Shown here: positions 8,761 to 19,210 of the stretch, piece by piece
Numbering within the stretch: the first letter of the stretch is position 1
Layout: each line of letters begins with the position of its first letter
NCBI RefSeq assembly: GCF_020524035.2
Contig: NZ_CP129013.1
Span: forward strand, 310,001 to 374,000
Direction: 5' to 3'
Length of the DNA: 64,000 nucleotides
Source: Bacillus carboniphilus
GTDB taxonomy: Bacteria > Bacillota > Bacilli > Bacillales > JAIVKR01
Notes under the pieces: generated by a model
Seen by the model: only the letters and a program-made list of their open reading frames with translations
Database searches by the model: none
Told to the model about the DNA's origin: nothing
Made by a program: the position numbers and the translations under genes

Positions 8761-9627
8761 ATAACGCCAGAAAGTCCCATGCTTCACAGGTACTTTTTCA
8801 ACTGTTTGTTTTAATAAATACTTTTTCATTTCTCTCTCGACATCTACCTCTTCCATATTGTAAACAACGGCAATTTCCTTCGTTGCAACGAATTGATAAA
8901 ACTTTAAAAAAGCTTCTAATGGAGGAGTTTGTGATGGTTTAAGTTTTGTTTGTAACATTTCCTCTAAAACTTTTACGTATGTTTCATAAGAATACATCCC
9001 AGTAATTTTTAGCCCTGATTCACCATCTACTTCGTTAAAGAAAACGAGACTAGGTATTTGTGAAATTTCCATTTCAGATGTAATTTTCATATCGCATTGT
9101 AAAGCTTTTGCTGCACAATTAGAATGAAGGTCTTCTCTAAACTCCTCTAAATCTAAACCGACAGATTCTGCTATACTAAGTAAAACAAAATAATCATCTA
9201 TGTTTTGCTTTTCTAAAAACAACACCTCTTGCAATTTTCTTAGGAATCGTAATCCAGATTTCCTGCCTTGTAATTCTGCCGCTTTTATTGCTATCGAAGC
9301 AGAATAAGGTGATGATATTGGATGCTCGAACCAAATGTTCCCATCGCATGACATACCAGTCCTTGAAGCTGTTTTTTCCCATACTTTTGCAAGTTCAAGG
9401 GGTTTGTGTTTTTTTGATCTATTGAGGGTATTAATTTTACCACTAACAATATATCGTAATGTGAAGAATCTGCCATACTCGATTTTTAATTTTTTAACAA
9501 TTGGTTCCAACGCCCAACATTCAGGGCAAATGGGATCAATGAACATATAGATTTCTAATGGTTTCTTAGCATTGGCATGGCAATGAGAGAAGAATTGGGC
9601 AACATCGTTAGTTCTTAGTGATGTCAT
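8743..9627 (-). CDS. spxH: ClpXP adaptor for Spx, YjbH/SpxH (thioredoxin-fold)
   Basis: YjbH binds Spx and speeds its degradation by ClpXP. Aggregation of YjbH under stress frees Spx. The protein has 294 aa with a DsbA-like fold. The Cys-Pro-Glu-Cys motif lies at residues 34-37 within [14 protein letters not shown] short His/Cys segment (SHCHAN) near residues 14-19 corresponds to the metal-binding N-terminus reported for the B. subtilis protein. Its start overlaps the end of yjbI by 4 bp, so the two are co-translated. The terminator lies inside its final codons. Confidence 0.93.
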   Translation of the reverse strand: MTSLRTNDVAQFFSHCHANAKKPLEIYMFIDPICPECWALEPIVKKLKIEYGRFFTLRYIVSGKINTLNRSKKHKPLELAKVWEKTASRTGMSCDGNIWFEHPISSPYSASIAIKAAELQGRKSGLRFLRKLQEVLFLEKQNIDDYFVLLSIAESVGLDLEEFREDLHSNCAAKALQCDMKITSEMEISQIPSLVFFNEVDGESGLKITGMYSYETYVKVLEEMLQTKLKPSQTPPLEAFLKFYQFVATKEIAVVYNMEEVDVEREMKKYLLKQTVEKVPVKHGTFWRYKNPAD

Positions 9628-10043
9628 GCTTGATCATTTCCTCCTTCTACGCTGTTTCCACATTCATCTTTTGAATTCACCATATGATGAGCAGTTAGTG
9701 TGAGCCGATCTAATAAGAAGCTTCTAATATCATTCTCCAATCCTACTTCATCCACAGCTTGTTCCATACAAGATAACCAAGCGTTAGCTCTTGCAGGAGT
9801 AATAACAAATGGGAGATGGCGCGCTCGAAGCATTGGGTGTCCATGTTCACTTGTGTAAATAGGGGGACCACCTAAATATTGTGTTAGAAATTGTTTTTGT
9901 TTCCTAGCCGTTTCTGTTAAATCATCAGGAAAGATAGGTGATAATAATGGATGTTGCTTAACGTTTTTGTAGAATAGATCGACGAGTCTAGAAAGACGCT
10001 GCTCCCCTATTGCTTCATATGGTGTATAGGATGGTTTTGTCAT
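9624..10043 (-). CDS. yjbI: Group II truncated haemoglobin YjbI (trHbO)
   Basis: A 139-aa 2-over-2 globin. The ATG at 10043 is chosen for its GGAG ribosome site; longer in-frame extensions lack one. The segment [12 protein letters not shown] holds the proximal haem histidine region, and PPIYTSEHG and the conserved LFYKNV helix fit group II. Group II globins bind oxygen or nitric oxide. Pairing with yjbH is conserved and, in Staphylococcus and Bacillus, has been linked to thiol and nitrosative stress, matching the nearby RoxS and spx. The short tail [17 protein letters not shown] looks unstructured. Confidence 0.92.
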   Translation of the reverse strand: MTKPSYTPYEAIGEQRLSRLVDLFYKNVKQHPLLSPIFPDDLTETARKQKQFLTQYLGGPPIYTSEHGHPMLRARHLPFVITPARANAWLSCMEQAVDEVGLENDIRSFLLDRLTLTAHHMVNSKDECGNSVEGGNDQA

Positions 10044-10263
10044 GTTGCTAACTCCTTTAACTGCACACTTATTTTTACCATTCATTTTATCAATGGAATA
10101 TAATTTTCTCAAATATATCACTTCGAATTTATTGAAAATAGAGCTATTACTGTAGAGACTCCATTTCCTAAGCATTTATTATCATAGAGAGTTTTTAAAA
10201 AAAGTGCAAATGAAATGTTTAGGATTAGGTGGATTCACGATGCAGGATATCATATGTTAAATG

Positions 10264-10297
10264 AAAAACCTTATGAGACATTTTGTCATCATAAGGT
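10264..10297 (-). terminator. Terminator after yjbJ
   Basis: AACCTTATGA and TCATAAGGTT pair on the minus strand, with a T run, beginning at the yjbJ stop. Confidence 0.8.
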
Positions 10298-10875
10298 TAG
10301 CTTAAGTATGTATCTTTTACTTTAGAGACGTAATTTTGTGTTTCTTTAAACGGAGGGATTCCTCCATATTTGTCGACATTTCCTGGACCAGCATTATATG
10401 CAGCAAGGGCAAGAGAGACATCTTGATCATATTTATCAAGAAGGCTTTTTAAATATTTGGTGCCACCTTCAATATTATCTATTGGGTCAAAACGATTTTT
10501 AACGCCTAGTCCTTCTGCGGTTTTGGGCATTAACTGCATAAGACCAGCAGCACCAGCTGAACTTTGTGCATTTGGATTAAAATTGGATTCTTGTTTTATA
10601 ACTGAATAGATTAGTTTTTCGTCTACCCCGTATTTTATGGCTGCTTGTTTTATTATGCTCTCAAAGTCGGTTGACTCACTTTTTATAGGTGACAAATGGG
10701 TAAATGGATTCATAGATTCTGTTGGTGCACTTTGATTATTATTTTGTTTAGAGATCAGTTCGTTTAATACTTGACCAAATGATGTTGTTGCTTGTTGAGA
10801 GGTATTAATAGAATGAGTTCCGATATTTCTTAATGCTTGTATTTCAAATAGTATTTGAAAGTCATTAATTTTCAT
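10297..10875 (-). CDS. yjbJ: Lytic transglycosylase (SLT domain), YjbJ-like
   Basis: Cleaves peptidoglycan between MurNAc and GlcNAc. The ATG at 10875 follows AAAAGGGG. The 192-aa product has a variable, Gln/Ser/Asn-rich N-terminal half and an SLT domain in the C-terminal half. The catalytic Glu is in IKQESNFNP, followed by [18 protein letters not shown] and the [14 protein letters not shown] motif. There is no obvious signal peptide, as in the B. subtilis homologue, so the route to the wall is not evident. It is flanked by yjbI and yjbK, and a B-family repeat end lies between it and yjbK. Confidence 0.9.
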   Translation of the reverse strand: MKINDFQILFEIQALRNIGTHSINTSQQATTSFGQVLNELISKQNNNQSAPTESMNPFTHLSPIKSESTDFESIIKQAAIKYGVDEKLIYSVIKQESNFNPNAQSSAGAAGLMQLMPKTAEGLGVKNRFDPIDNIEGGTKYLKSLLDKYDQDVSLALAAYNAGPGNVDKYGGIPPFKETQNYVSKVKDTYLS

Positions 10876-10921
10876 ATTTCTAGTGCCCCTTTTAAGACTT
10901 AGTTGCTGATCTTCATTATTA

Positions 10922-10950
10922 GTCGCCAAACGTTCGCTTCCGCTTTTCCT
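10922..10950 (-). repeat. Solo end of B-family repeat
   Basis: GCCAAACGTTCGCTTCCGC followed by TTTTCC matches the terminal GCTAAACGGGCGCTTGCGC segment of the 55.1-kb B element. It reaches the stop codon of yjbK. Confidence 0.6.
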
Positions 10951-11521
10951 AGTATTTTGCTTCGTAAAAGCGTTGAATTTTATTTTTAGTTGGACGCGCT
11001 GGTATACGATGTTTACTTAGTAGAGAATGAAAGTCCACTTTTCCTTGACCATAATCTTTCACTTCAAATTCAAGTTCAAAGTCTTCTTTGTTTAAATATC
11101 GACTATAATCTAAAACAATTAACCCGTTTTTTAGTTTTTTTTCGGTTCGAAACGTAATTAATGATCCAAGGCATATAAGTTCTTGATTAATTAATGATAA
11201 CTCTTTCAATTGATCAAAAACGGGTCCTTCTTTTTTTACATTTGACTGAATTGCTTGTTCAAACTCTTCATTACTTAAAGGTTGATGAGTTTCTAGTAAT
11301 CCATCTTGATATGGTTGTTTTAAAGTCCATTGATAAATATCGTTCTTTTTTCTTATTCGTAAAGCTATGCCATGTTGTTTTAAAAGGAAATCTTGGGTGT
11401 CAAAATAATAATTTGTTTGTTTGAAGATTTGTTCTGTATTTATTTTATAATTTTCTAAAAGAAGCTTGTATTCTTTTTCTGTTAGCATGTTTTTAAATTC
11501 GATTTCAATTTCTTGTGTCAT
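10949..11521 (-). CDS. yjbK: CYTH-domain protein YjbK (inorganic triphosphatase-like)
   Basis: A CYTH-fold protein of 190 aa. The signature ExExK appears near the N-terminus as EIEFK. Alternating charged residues typical of the triphosphate tunnel follow ([40 protein letters not shown]). This family hydrolyses triphosphate substrates such as inorganic tripolyphosphate, or cyclises nucleotides. The genomic pairing with relQ and ppnK is conserved in Firmicutes, but the physiological substrate is not known. It is divergent from yjbL, with a short shared promoter region of about 115 bp. Confidence 0.9.
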   Translation of the reverse strand: MTQEIEIEFKNMLTEKEYKLLLENYKINTEQIFKQTNYYFDTQDFLLKQHGIALRIRKKNDIYQWTLKQPYQDGLLETHQPLSNEEFEQAIQSNVKKEGPVFDQLKELSLINQELICLGSLITFRTEKKLKNGLIVLDYSRYLNKEDFELEFEVKDYGQGKVDFHSLLSKHRIPARPTKNKIQRFYEAKY

Positions 11522-11636
11522 TTGTACTCCCTGCCTTTAGTAAAACTCTCTTTTCTTTCACCTTGATTTGTCCTACTTCTCTTATGATACAATAACATAG
11601 GAATAAATATCAGTAGAAATGTGGAAGGAGTTTCAG

Positions 11637-12008
11637 ATGAGAACAAGACTAGAAGTGATAAAAGCAACACAAATGGAAGGGAAAATTCTTTTTCATGTTG
11701 AAGAAGATATAGAAGAAAACTTAGTAGCAACTGGTCAATTAATTACGGATCAAGATAATGTTGCTTTCATATATTTATTAGATAATGGGTCTAACTATAT
11801 TTATTTATCTTTTAAAGAGCCTATTTGGTCGAAGTTAAGTGACCTAGTAACGAACGATGATAAGCCGTACATAAAGGTGGGTAAACAAGAAATTGAGTTG
11901 ACTCATTTTCTTGCAGAATTACATTATTTAATTGACAATATTGACGGTAATGCTAATTATGGTGTAGAAATGGAGCAAAAAGTTAGACAATATTTTATAA
12001 ATACCTAA
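11637..12008 (+). CDS. yjbL: UPF0738-family protein YjbL
   Basis: A 123-aa protein of unknown function. The ATG at 11637 has a strong GGAAGGAG site 6 bp upstream, so the longer frame from 11619 is rejected. The sequence is acidic with beta-rich stretches (ILFHVEEDIEENLVATGQL, VAFIYLLDNGSNYIYL) and a helical C-terminus ending KVRQYFINT. It matches the small yjbL gene found between yjbK and yjbM in Bacillus. It has no catalytic motif, signal peptide or membrane span. Likely cytosolic. Confidence 0.8.
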   Translation: MRTRLEVIKATQMEGKILFHVEEDIEENLVATGQLITDQDNVAFIYLLDNGSNYIYLSFKEPIWSKLSDLVTNDDKPYIKVGKQEIELTHFLAELHYLIDNIDGNANYGVEMEQKVRQYFINT

Positions 12009-12058
12009 TAACATATATTGCAATTATAGTTACTCTATATTTATTTAGGGAGGGGCCA

Positions 12059-12694
12059 ATGACATCGATTGAAAATCAGTGGGAAAATTTTCTTTCTCCA
12101 TATAAACAGGCTGTTGAAGAATTAAAAGTAAAGTTAAGAGGAATAAGATCACAGTTTGAACTGACAGAAGTTCACTCGCCAATAGAGTTTGTGACTGGTC
12201 GAGTAAAGCCAATCGCTAGTATTATGGATAAGGCGAAAAGAAAAGGCATTCCTCTTAATCAAATTAATGAAGAAATGCAAGATATTGCAGGAATGCGGAT
12301 CATGTGCCAGTTTGTTGACGATATTCATCATGTTGTACAAATGCTCCGTGATCGAAATGATATGGAAGTTTTAGAAGAAAGGGACTATATTGCTCACACT
12401 AAAGATAGTGGGTATAGGTCGTTTCATATAGTCACTCGTTATCCAGTTCAAGGAATGGAAGGAGAGGAAAAGATTTTAGTTGAAATTCAGATACGAACTC
12501 TTGCGATGAATTTTTGGGCAACAATTGAACATTCACTAAACTATAAATATAGTGGTAATATACCAGAAGAGATTAAAAATCGACTTCATCGTGCATCTGA
12601 AGCGGCCTATCAGCTTGATGAGGAAATGTCACAAATTCGTGGTGAAATTCAAGAGGCTCAAGTCATATTTTCTCGCAAAAAAGATACTGAATAA
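12059..12694 (+). CDS. relQ: Small alarmone synthetase RelQ (YjbM, SAS1)
   Basis: Synthesises pppGpp/ppGpp from ATP and GDP or GTP, without a hydrolase domain. The protein has 211 aa, the usual RelQ length. Synthetase motifs are in order: VTGRVKP (G-loop), [16 protein letters not shown], and [26 protein letters not shown]. The C-terminal helices support the tetramer that binds pppGpp in B. subtilis SAS1. It is followed 16 bp later by ppnK, a conserved pair that links alarmone and NADP synthesis. Confidence 0.95.
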   Translation: MTSIENQWENFLSPYKQAVEELKVKLRGIRSQFELTEVHSPIEFVTGRVKPIASIMDKAKRKGIPLNQINEEMQDIAGMRIMCQFVDDIHHVVQMLRDRNDMEVLEERDYIAHTKDSGYRSFHIVTRYPVQGMEGEEKILVEIQIRTLAMNFWATIEHSLNYKYSGNIPEEIKNRLHRASEAAYQLDEEMSQIRGEIQEAQVIFSRKKDTE

Positions 12695-12710
12695 AGGGAT
12701 GGGTGATGAA

Positions 12711-13505
12711 ATGAAGTTTGCTGTAACGTCTAAGGGTGATGAAAAGTCTGATTTGTTAGCAAGTAAGATGAAGACCTACTTAATGGATTTCCTCCTTGAA
12801 TATGATGAGGATCAGCCTGAAATTGTCATCTCTGTAGGAGGAGATGGAACGTTATTGTACGCATTTCATCGCTATCAAAACCGTTTAAAGGATACGGCCT
12901 TTGTAGGAGTTCATACTGGGCATTTAGGTTTTTATGCAGATTGGGTTCCTGATGAGATTGAAAAGCTCGTCATTGCCATTGCTAAAACCCCATATCAAGT
13001 GGTTGAATATCCTTTGCTTGAAGTTATTATTCGTCATAATTCAGGTGGTCGTGAAGCTCGTTATTTAGCATTAAATGAGTGTACGGTAAAAAGTGTAGAA
13101 GGATCTCTTGTTATGAATCTAGAGATTCGAGGACAAGGTTTTGAAATTTTTAGAGGAGATGGATTATGTATATCTACTCCTTCTGGAAGCACGGCCTACA
13201 ATAAAGCGTTAGGAGGAGCGATCCTACATCCTTCCATTGAAGCTGTCCAAATTGCTGAAATGGCCTCCATTAATAACCGTGTCTTTAGAACGATTGGTTC
13301 ACCTTTAATTCTACCAAGTCATCATACCTGCCTTCTAAAACCTGTGAATGATGTGGACTTTCAAATTACGATCGATCACTTGACCTTACTTCATAAAGAT
13401 GTAAAATCAATTCAGTGTCGAGTGGCTAAAGAAAAAATTCGTTTTGCTAGGTTTAGACCTTTTCCGTTTTGGAAACGTGTGAGGGATTCATTTATTGCTG
13501 AATAG
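12711..13505 (+). CDS. ppnK: NAD kinase
   Basis: Phosphorylates NAD to NADP in the cytosol. The 264-aa start at 12711 gives [14 protein letters not shown] after the GGGATGGGTGATG region. The signature [12 protein letters not shown], the NE motif in ALNECTVKS, and [21 protein letters not shown] are all present. Two NAD kinases are common in Bacillus; this is the yjbN (ppnKA) position downstream of relQ. An upstream extension of the frame overlaps relQ and has no ribosome site, so it is not used. Confidence 0.95.
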   Translation: MKFAVTSKGDEKSDLLASKMKTYLMDFLLEYDEDQPEIVISVGGDGTLLYAFHRYQNRLKDTAFVGVHTGHLGFYADWVPDEIEKLVIAIAKTPYQVVEYPLLEVIIRHNSGGREARYLALNECTVKSVEGSLVMNLEIRGQGFEIFRGDGLCISTPSGSTAYNKALGGAILHPSIEAVQIAEMASINNRVFRTIGSPLILPSHHTCLLKPVNDVDFQITIDHLTLLHKDVKSIQCRVAKEKIRFARFRPFPFWKRVRDSFIAE

Positions 13506-13586
13506 TGTACGATCATGAAAGAGAGGTCTTCATTACCTTTCTTTCATTTTTTTACCACTAAATCGGTTTGGAGAGGAACAAATATC

Positions 13587-14465
13587 ATGAAATCATTCCA
13601 GTTAAATTGGGTTGTAGAGGAAGGTGGAGTACTTCTTCGCGATTTTTTCAAAGAGAAGACGGTTTCTCGATCTGCCTTAACAGACATTAAATATAATGGC
13701 GGAAAAATAATGGTTAATAATAAAGAAGTAACGGTTCGATCCATCTTGCAAAAAGGAGACAAGGTTCGATTAGTATTTCCGCCTGAAAGTCATTCTTTAT
13801 CCATGCAAGAGGAAATGATTCCTTTGGATATTGTATACGAAGATGAGCATTGTTTAGTCTTAAATAAACAACCGTACATCCCGAGTATTCCATCCAGACT
13901 ACATCCGAAAGGTACCATTGCTAATGGACTGCTTTTTTACTATAGAAAACAAGGGATAGATCGTACTGTTCATATTGTTACTCGACTGGATAAAGATACA
14001 TCAGGACTAATGTTAATAGCTAAACATCGTTACAGTCACTCTTTATTTTCTTTGCAGCATCAGCAAAAGCAAGTGAAGAGGACTTACTATGCAATGGTTC
14101 ATGGTGAAATAGAAAAAGACTTCGATGTGATTGATTCTCCTATTGCAAGGAAGGAAGGTAGTATCATTGAACGATGCATACATCCAGATGGTCAGCATGC
14201 TGTTACTTATTATAAAGTAGTAAAAAGATTTCATGATCGATCGTTCGTTCAGTTAGCACTTGATACTGGACGAACCCATCAAATTCGGGTGCATATGAGC
14301 TCAATGGGTCATCCTTTATTGGGAGATACGTTATATGGTGGTGAGAAAACGAAGATCTTAAGGCAAGCTTTGCACAGCAAGAGTTTACAGTTTTTTCACC
14401 CTATTTTAGAAAAGACACTTTATTTTGAAACGGACATTCCCGATGATATAAAATATTTGTTATGA
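13587..14465 (+). CDS. yjbO: RluA/RluD-family pseudouridine synthase YjbO
   Basis: Modifies uridine to pseudouridine in structured RNA. The ATG at 13587, after GAGAGGA, gives MKSFQLNWVVEEGG and a 292-aa protein. An S4-like N-terminal domain (residues about 12-75: LLRDFFKEKTVSRSALTDI, MVNNKEVTVR) precedes the catalytic domain with RLDKDTSGLMLIAKH, whose Asp is the nucleophile, and the GRTHQIRVHMSSMGHPLLGD motif. Its stop codon directly abuts the R2 repeat. The exact RNA target is not known. Confidence 0.92.
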   Translation: MKSFQLNWVVEEGGVLLRDFFKEKTVSRSALTDIKYNGGKIMVNNKEVTVRSILQKGDKVRLVFPPESHSLSMQEEMIPLDIVYEDEHCLVLNKQPYIPSIPSRLHPKGTIANGLLFYYRKQGIDRTVHIVTRLDKDTSGLMLIAKHRYSHSLFSLQHQQKQVKRTYYAMVHGEIEKDFDVIDSPIARKEGSIIERCIHPDGQHAVTYYKVVKRFHDRSFVQLALDTGRTHQIRVHMSSMGHPLLGDTLYGGEKTKILRQALHSKSLQFFHPILEKTLYFETDIPDDIKYLL

Positions 14466-14744
14466 GTGCGTGTTCAAAAAGCAGGGGAAAAAGGGCCGAG
14501 AAGAACGAGGCGACTGCTTAAAGGAACGCAGGCTAAGTTCAGTCACGTCCTGTGAAAACGCCTGCGCTAGCCCGTCCTGGGCATCGAAGCACCACAGTGT
14601 ACGGCAAGGAAAGGGATCACGAGCTAAAGACGTCCCCATCCTAGGGACAACGATCGTGCTAGCCAATCCTGGCGTCGGAGCTTGGAATAGCGAGACAACA
14701 AAGTTATTCGACAGTAATTTTTCATGACTTTTTGAACAACCTCT
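14466..14744 (+). repeat. TIR-bounded repeat R2 with two RUCCU hairpin modules
   Basis: A 279-bp element with ends GTGTTCAAAAAGCAGGGG and CATGACTTTTTGAACAAC. It fills exactly the space between the yjbO stop (14463-14465) and the prpE stop (14743-14745) of convergent genes. The same sequence recurs at 33.3 kb (direct) and 41.9 kb (inverted), so it is an interspersed element. It contains no protein-coding signals. Confidence 0.88.
14523..14680 (+). ncRNA. Two Bacillaceae-1-like RNA modules
   Basis: Module 1: outer stem CGCAGGC/GCCTGCG enclosing the hairpin CAC-GTCCT-GTG, then the hairpin GCCC-GTCCT-GGGC. Module 2: outer stem CACGA/TCGTG enclosing GTCCC-C-ATCCT-A-GGGAC, then GCC-AATCCT-GGC. GCTAA precedes the inner hairpin and GCTAG precedes the outer hairpin in both. 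Two RUCCU terminal loops are the published hallmark of the Bacillaceae-1 motif. Stems differ in sequence but keep pairing, which argues for a functional RNA. Confidence 0.75.
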
Positions 14745-15474
14745 ATGAGAATCTTGTAGGATCATAAGGCATGCTAATAGCCTTTTGAAACATAAATTTC
14801 TTTTCAGGGTAACGAAAGGCAGTTAATTTATTTCCAAAAACCACGCCAGTATCAATATTATAGGTGTTATTCATCACACGTGGTTCCAAAACAGGGGTAT
14901 GACCGTAAACAATCATCGGCTTTCCTTGATAATTAACTGCCCAGTCTCTTCTTTCTGGTCTACCGCTCTCTAGAATCTGACCTGTAATATCTCCATATAA
15001 AACGAAGGTTTCAATGTGTTTATTCTTTTTCCCGATGTCTTTCTCCAAAATTCCAGCATGTGTAATGACTAAGTTTTCATGATCTAAAATATGATAAAGA
15101 GACGACTCTTCATATAATTGGATAAAACTTTCTTTAATATGTTCTTGGCGAATAGGTTTTAGTTCGTTAAATTCGGCGACAGTTGTCTCAAGTCCATGCT
15201 TTTGTTGCACTGGATTTCCAAGAAAAAAACGATATAGTTTATTACAATGGTTACCCGGTGCATAAAAGGCAAGCTCTCTTTTGACAAGCTCAGTTACTAC
15301 TTCGATCACCTTAATTGAGTTTGGTCCTCGATCTGTTAAATCTCCAACGAAAGCTAATTTTCTTCCATCTGGATGAATGGGAATACGATCCCATGTGTAC
15401 CCCATTTGTTTTGTGAGTAAGGAAAATTCCTCATAACATCCATGAATATCACCTATAATATCTACCTTTACCAT
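14743..15474 (-). CDS. prpE: Bis(5'-nucleosyl)-tetraphosphatase PrpE
   Basis: A calcineurin-like metallophosphoesterase that splits diadenosine tetraphosphate. In B. subtilis PrpE also affects spore germination. The 243-aa protein has the PPP-family metal motifs [10 protein letters not shown] (residues 8-17), [10 protein letters not shown] and GNHCNKL, plus later histidines in VITHAG and VYGHTPV. An AGGACGAGGAG site precedes the ATG. It is convergent with yjbO across the R2 repeat, and its stop codon touches the repeat end. Confidence 0.94.
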   Translation of the reverse strand: MVKVDIIGDIHGCYEEFSLLTKQMGYTWDRIPIHPDGRKLAFVGDLTDRGPNSIKVIEVVTELVKRELAFYAPGNHCNKLYRFFLGNPVQQKHGLETTVAEFNELKPIRQEHIKESFIQLYEESSLYHILDHENLVITHAGILEKDIGKKNKHIETFVLYGDITGQILESGRPERRDWAVNYQGKPMIVYGHTPVLEPRVMNNTYNIDTGVVFGNKLTAFRYPEKKFMFQKAISMPYDPTRFS

Positions 15475-15674
15475 ATGATCAGCTCCTCGTCCTTGTAATT
15501 GAATAGTATACGAATTATAATGCCCTAAATTTCCATCATATTGCCTTATTGAATTCTTAAATCATCAAAAATTTGGGGAGAATAAGACTTTAAAAAACAA
15601 AATATCTACAAAAAATGATATCCTGATTTTCTCGGGTTTCTAATGTTTTATTTATCATATATAGAATATTTGAA

Positions 15675-15704
15675 GTGGCTAAACGGGCGCTTCCTCTTTT
15701 CTTA
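15675..15704 (-). repeat. Solo end of B-family repeat
   Basis: GGCTAAACGGGCGCTTCCTC followed by TTTTCTTA matches the end of the 55.1-kb B element. It lies in the 15475-15782 gap before mgtE, where I see no Mg2+ riboswitch and no other feature except AT-rich sequence. Confidence 0.65.
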
Positions 15705-15782
15705 TTACTATTATTACAGACATAACCCTGGGCTTTTTGTTAAGATAATGAAGTATAGAGTAATTGGAAGGAAGGTTAAGTT

Positions 15783-17145
15783 ATGGAGGATCAAGTTGTC
15801 TTTGATGAAAAAGCTTTAAAAGAATATTTACGAAATGAACAAATAGATCCCTTTCGTGAAGAGTTTATACAACTCCATTCTTATGACCAAGCAAAATTTT
15901 TCTTAAAACTCATAAAAAGTGATAGAATTCGTCTATATCATTATTTATCCCCAGAAGAAATGGCGGATATTTTTCAAAATATTGAAGAGGATGAAAACCC
16001 ATATAAACTATATTTAGAAGAGATGGATCCTCATTTTGCTGTTGCGATGATTTCTAGCATGTATACGGATGATGCAGTTGATGTCTTAAATGAGCTTGAT
16101 AAAGACCAGGTAGCCAGTTATTTATCACTCATGCAAGATGAATCGGCAAAAGAGATTCGTGAACTTCTGCATTATGAGGAATTTACCGCAGGTAGTATTA
16201 TGACAACTGAATATATTGCCATTCATTCTAATCAAACGGTTCGTTCTGCCATGCAAATACTACGTAATGAAGCACCGAAAGCTGAAACCATTTATTATGT
16301 GTACGTCGTAGATGAAGAGGAAAAGCTTGTAGGTGTTATATCATTGAGAGACTTAATCGTTTATGATGATGAAACGATGATTGTTGATATTATGAGTGAC
16401 AGGGTTTATTATGTATCCGTTGCTGACGATCAAGAAGAAGTAGCCAGAAAAATGAAGGATTATGACTTTTTAGCTTTTCCAGTTGTGGATTTTCAGCAGC
16501 ATCTTTTAGGAATTATAACAGTTGATGACATAATTGATGTTATAGAAGAAGAGGCTTCAGAGGATTATTCAAAATTAGCGGGTGTTCCTGATGTTGACGC
16601 CTATGACAAAAGTGCTTGGGTTGCTGCGAGAAAAAGGTTACCTTGGCTAATCATACTACTTTTTCTTGGAATGTTTAATGCGAGTATTATTGGTCAATTT
16701 GAAGAGACGTTAGAATCAGTTGCTATGCTAGCGGTATTTATTCCACTAATTGCCGGGATGGCAGGAAATACAGGAACTCAATCATTAGCTGTTGCTGTCA
16801 GGAGAATTACGATAGGAGATGAGCAAAGGGATAGCTTTTGGAAATTGTTTATGAAAGAGGCTGGTACCGGGTTTATTACTGGGGGGAGTTTGTGGTATTG
16901 TAGTGACTCTTGTGATCTTCTTATGGCAAGATTCCTTCTATTTAGGAATTTTAGTTGGAACTTCTATTTTCCTTACTTTAATAGTGGCTACAATTGCAGG
17001 GTCTGTTGTGCCAATGATCATGCATCGTTTTAAAGTGGATCCAGCGGTTGCTTCAGGACCATTTATTACAACTATTAATGATATCATTAGTATCATTATT
17101 TATTTTGGTTTAGCAACTTTTTTTATAAATCAATTGCTACTATAA
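15783..17145 (+). pseudogene. mgtE: Magnesium transporter MgtE (frameshifted in membrane domain)
   Basis: MgtE is a Mg2+ channel gated by its cytosolic N and CBS domains. The first frame encodes the N domain (about residues 1-130), two CBS domains (about 135-260) and the first membrane helices, with AVFIPLIAGMAGNTGTQSLAV lining the pore. At a G6 run (16881-16886) the frame shifts. Removing one G restores TGGVCGIVVTLVIFLW and the remaining helices, ending FGLATFFINQLLL at 17145. Joined length is about 453 aa, normal. Without correction the product would lack the last membrane helices. A GGAAGGAAGG ribosome site precedes the ATG. Confidence 0.9.
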
Positions 17146-17300
17146 TTGCAATATTGTATATTCATACAGAGGATGTTATGAAAGTATTTAAAATAAATTG
17201 AGGTGGTGAACGAAATTTTACTTTCAGTTTTAATGTAGTGAAATGGATTTCACACCTTTTACATAACAAATGAACGTTTTTTTGAGAAGGAGGTAAGTGA

Positions 17301-19163
17301 ATGGAACACGGTCAAGCTTCTGTTACATCACTTGTTATTGTTGTTATAATTGCATTTTTAACACCGCTTATACTTCATCGGCTGAAATTAAATATTATCC
17401 CAGTCGTGGTAGCTGAATTAATTATGGGATTAATTATTGGGAAAAGTGGTTTTAATATTGTTCATCCTGATACATGGCTTGAAACTCTCTCCACGCTAGG
17501 GTTTATATTCTTAATGTTTTTAAGTGGTTTGGAGATTGATTTTACCGCCTTTGCGAAAAAAGGTAAACAACGAGAAAAGTTGCCAAATGGTAAAGATACA
17601 CCGAACGCATTTTTAGTAGCATCCATTGTTTTCGTAGGGATCTTTATCATTTCTTTATTTTTATCATACTTATTTGTATGGACCGGTTATATCGATAATG
17701 GGTTTTTAATGACATTAATCATTTCCACGATCTCTTTAGGGGTTGTTGTTCCAACCTTAAAAAGTGAACACATTATGAAAACCAACATAGGGCAAATTAT
17801 TTTACTTGTTGCAGTTATTGCAGATTTAGCGACAATGATCTTATTAGCTGTTTTTGTATCCATTTATGGAGGTGGAGATAACAATACTTGGCTGTTACTT
17901 GTTTTGTTTGGTGCAGGAATTGTATTGTTCCTTGTAGGGAAAAAATTCCAAAATCGTTCATTTGTAGAGTCCATGTCTAAGGGAACCATTCAAATTGGTA
18001 CACGAGCTGTTTTCACCCTAATAATTTTGTTAGTAGGAATTTCAGAAAGTGTAGGGGCAGAAAACATACTTGGTGCATTTTTAGCGGGAGTATTAGTCTC
18101 GTTGTTATCTCCAAATCAAGAGTTAGTTCAAAAATTAGATTCGTTTGGATATGGCTTTTTAATCCCGATCTTTTTTGTGATGGTGGGCGTAGAGTGGATG
18201 TTTGGAGTTTGTTATCTGAACCAAAAATGCTTACCTTAATTCCTTTGCTGTTATTAGCTTTATTTCTGTCAAAAATAGTTCCTGTATATTTTATTCGCAG
18301 ATGGTATGATAATCGAACAACCATTGCAGCAGGATTTTTGTTGACGTCGAACCTTATCACTTGTGATTGCAGCGGCGACGATTGGAGAAAGAATAAATGT
18401 CATTGATGAAAATATGTCTGGTGCACTTATTTTAGTTGCTGTCATATCAAGTGTTATATCACCGATCGGATTTAAGAAGATATTCCCACAACAAGAGGTA
18501 ACGGAGGCTCGCCAAAAGGTTGTCTTCATTGGTGCAAACCAGATGACTTTACCTGTTACAAGAGAGCTCAATAAAAACATTTTTGAAACAACGGTTTTCC
18601 ATACACGTCAAGATAAAATAGATAAAAAAATTGTGGAATCCGTGTTTAAAATTGAGGAGCTATCCGATTATTCTTTAGCTACGTTAAAAGAATTAAATAT
18701 ATTTAAAGCTGATATTTTAGTAGTTGCGACTGGCGATGAAGATCGAAATGCAGAGATTGCCATATATGCGAAAGAAACAAATAGAGTAAAACGAGTAATC
18801 GCAAGTGTGGCTTCTCCAAGCTTAGCTGATTCCTTAAAAGAGCATGATATAGATGTGTTCTCTGTATTGTTATCAACTAAGACCCTTTTAAGAGCTCTTA
18901 TTGAAGCGCCAAGTGTGATGAGAATTCTTCAAAATGAAGAAACAACGCTTTATCAAATTAACATGAATAATTATAATTACGATGGAATTTACTTAAGAAA
19001 CTTCCCTTTTACAGGAGACATTATTTTTGTCAGGATTTTTAGAGGGAATGATTCGATTGTTCCTCATGGTGACACAGAGTTAAAAGCTGGAGATCGATTA
19101 ATTGTCACTGGTTCACGGGAATATGTAGATGAATTAAAGGTAGAGCTTGAGTTCGTAAACTGA
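17301..19163 (+). pseudogene. yjbQ: CPA2-family cation/proton antiporter with RCK domain, YjbQ (two frameshifts)
   Basis: A monovalent-cation/proton antiporter. The first part (17301 to about 18198) has about nine membrane helices, with DLATMILLAVF and GAFLAGVLVSLL. A base is missing near 18198 (GTAGAG-TGGATG), after which frame 2 reads DVWSLLSEPKMLTLIPLLLLALF. An extra base near 18352 shifts it back to SLVIAAATIGERINV, then the Rossmann-like RCK N domain (VVFIGANQMTLPVTREL, ILVVATGDEDRNAEIA) and a TrkA-C domain (GDTELKAGDRLIVTG). Joined length is about 620 aa. The shifts compensate each other, so the reading frame resumes. Confidence 0.86.
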
Positions 19164-19210
19164 TTGCTTGAAAAATTGATCATTCATGATACTATTAAAC
19201 TAATCATAAA

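Noticed and set aside
14460-14765. Overlapping reading frames in the 14.5-kb repeat
   Set aside because: They run through structured repeat DNA in both strands, have no ribosome sites, and change with each repeat copy.
15475-15782. Mg2+ riboswitch before mgtE
   Set aside because: No M-box core or terminator-antiterminator pair could be found in this gap.
16881-16886. Programmed frameshift in mgtE
   Set aside because: The shift is not at a known programmed signal, and similar indels occur in several unrelated genes, which fits base-calling error.
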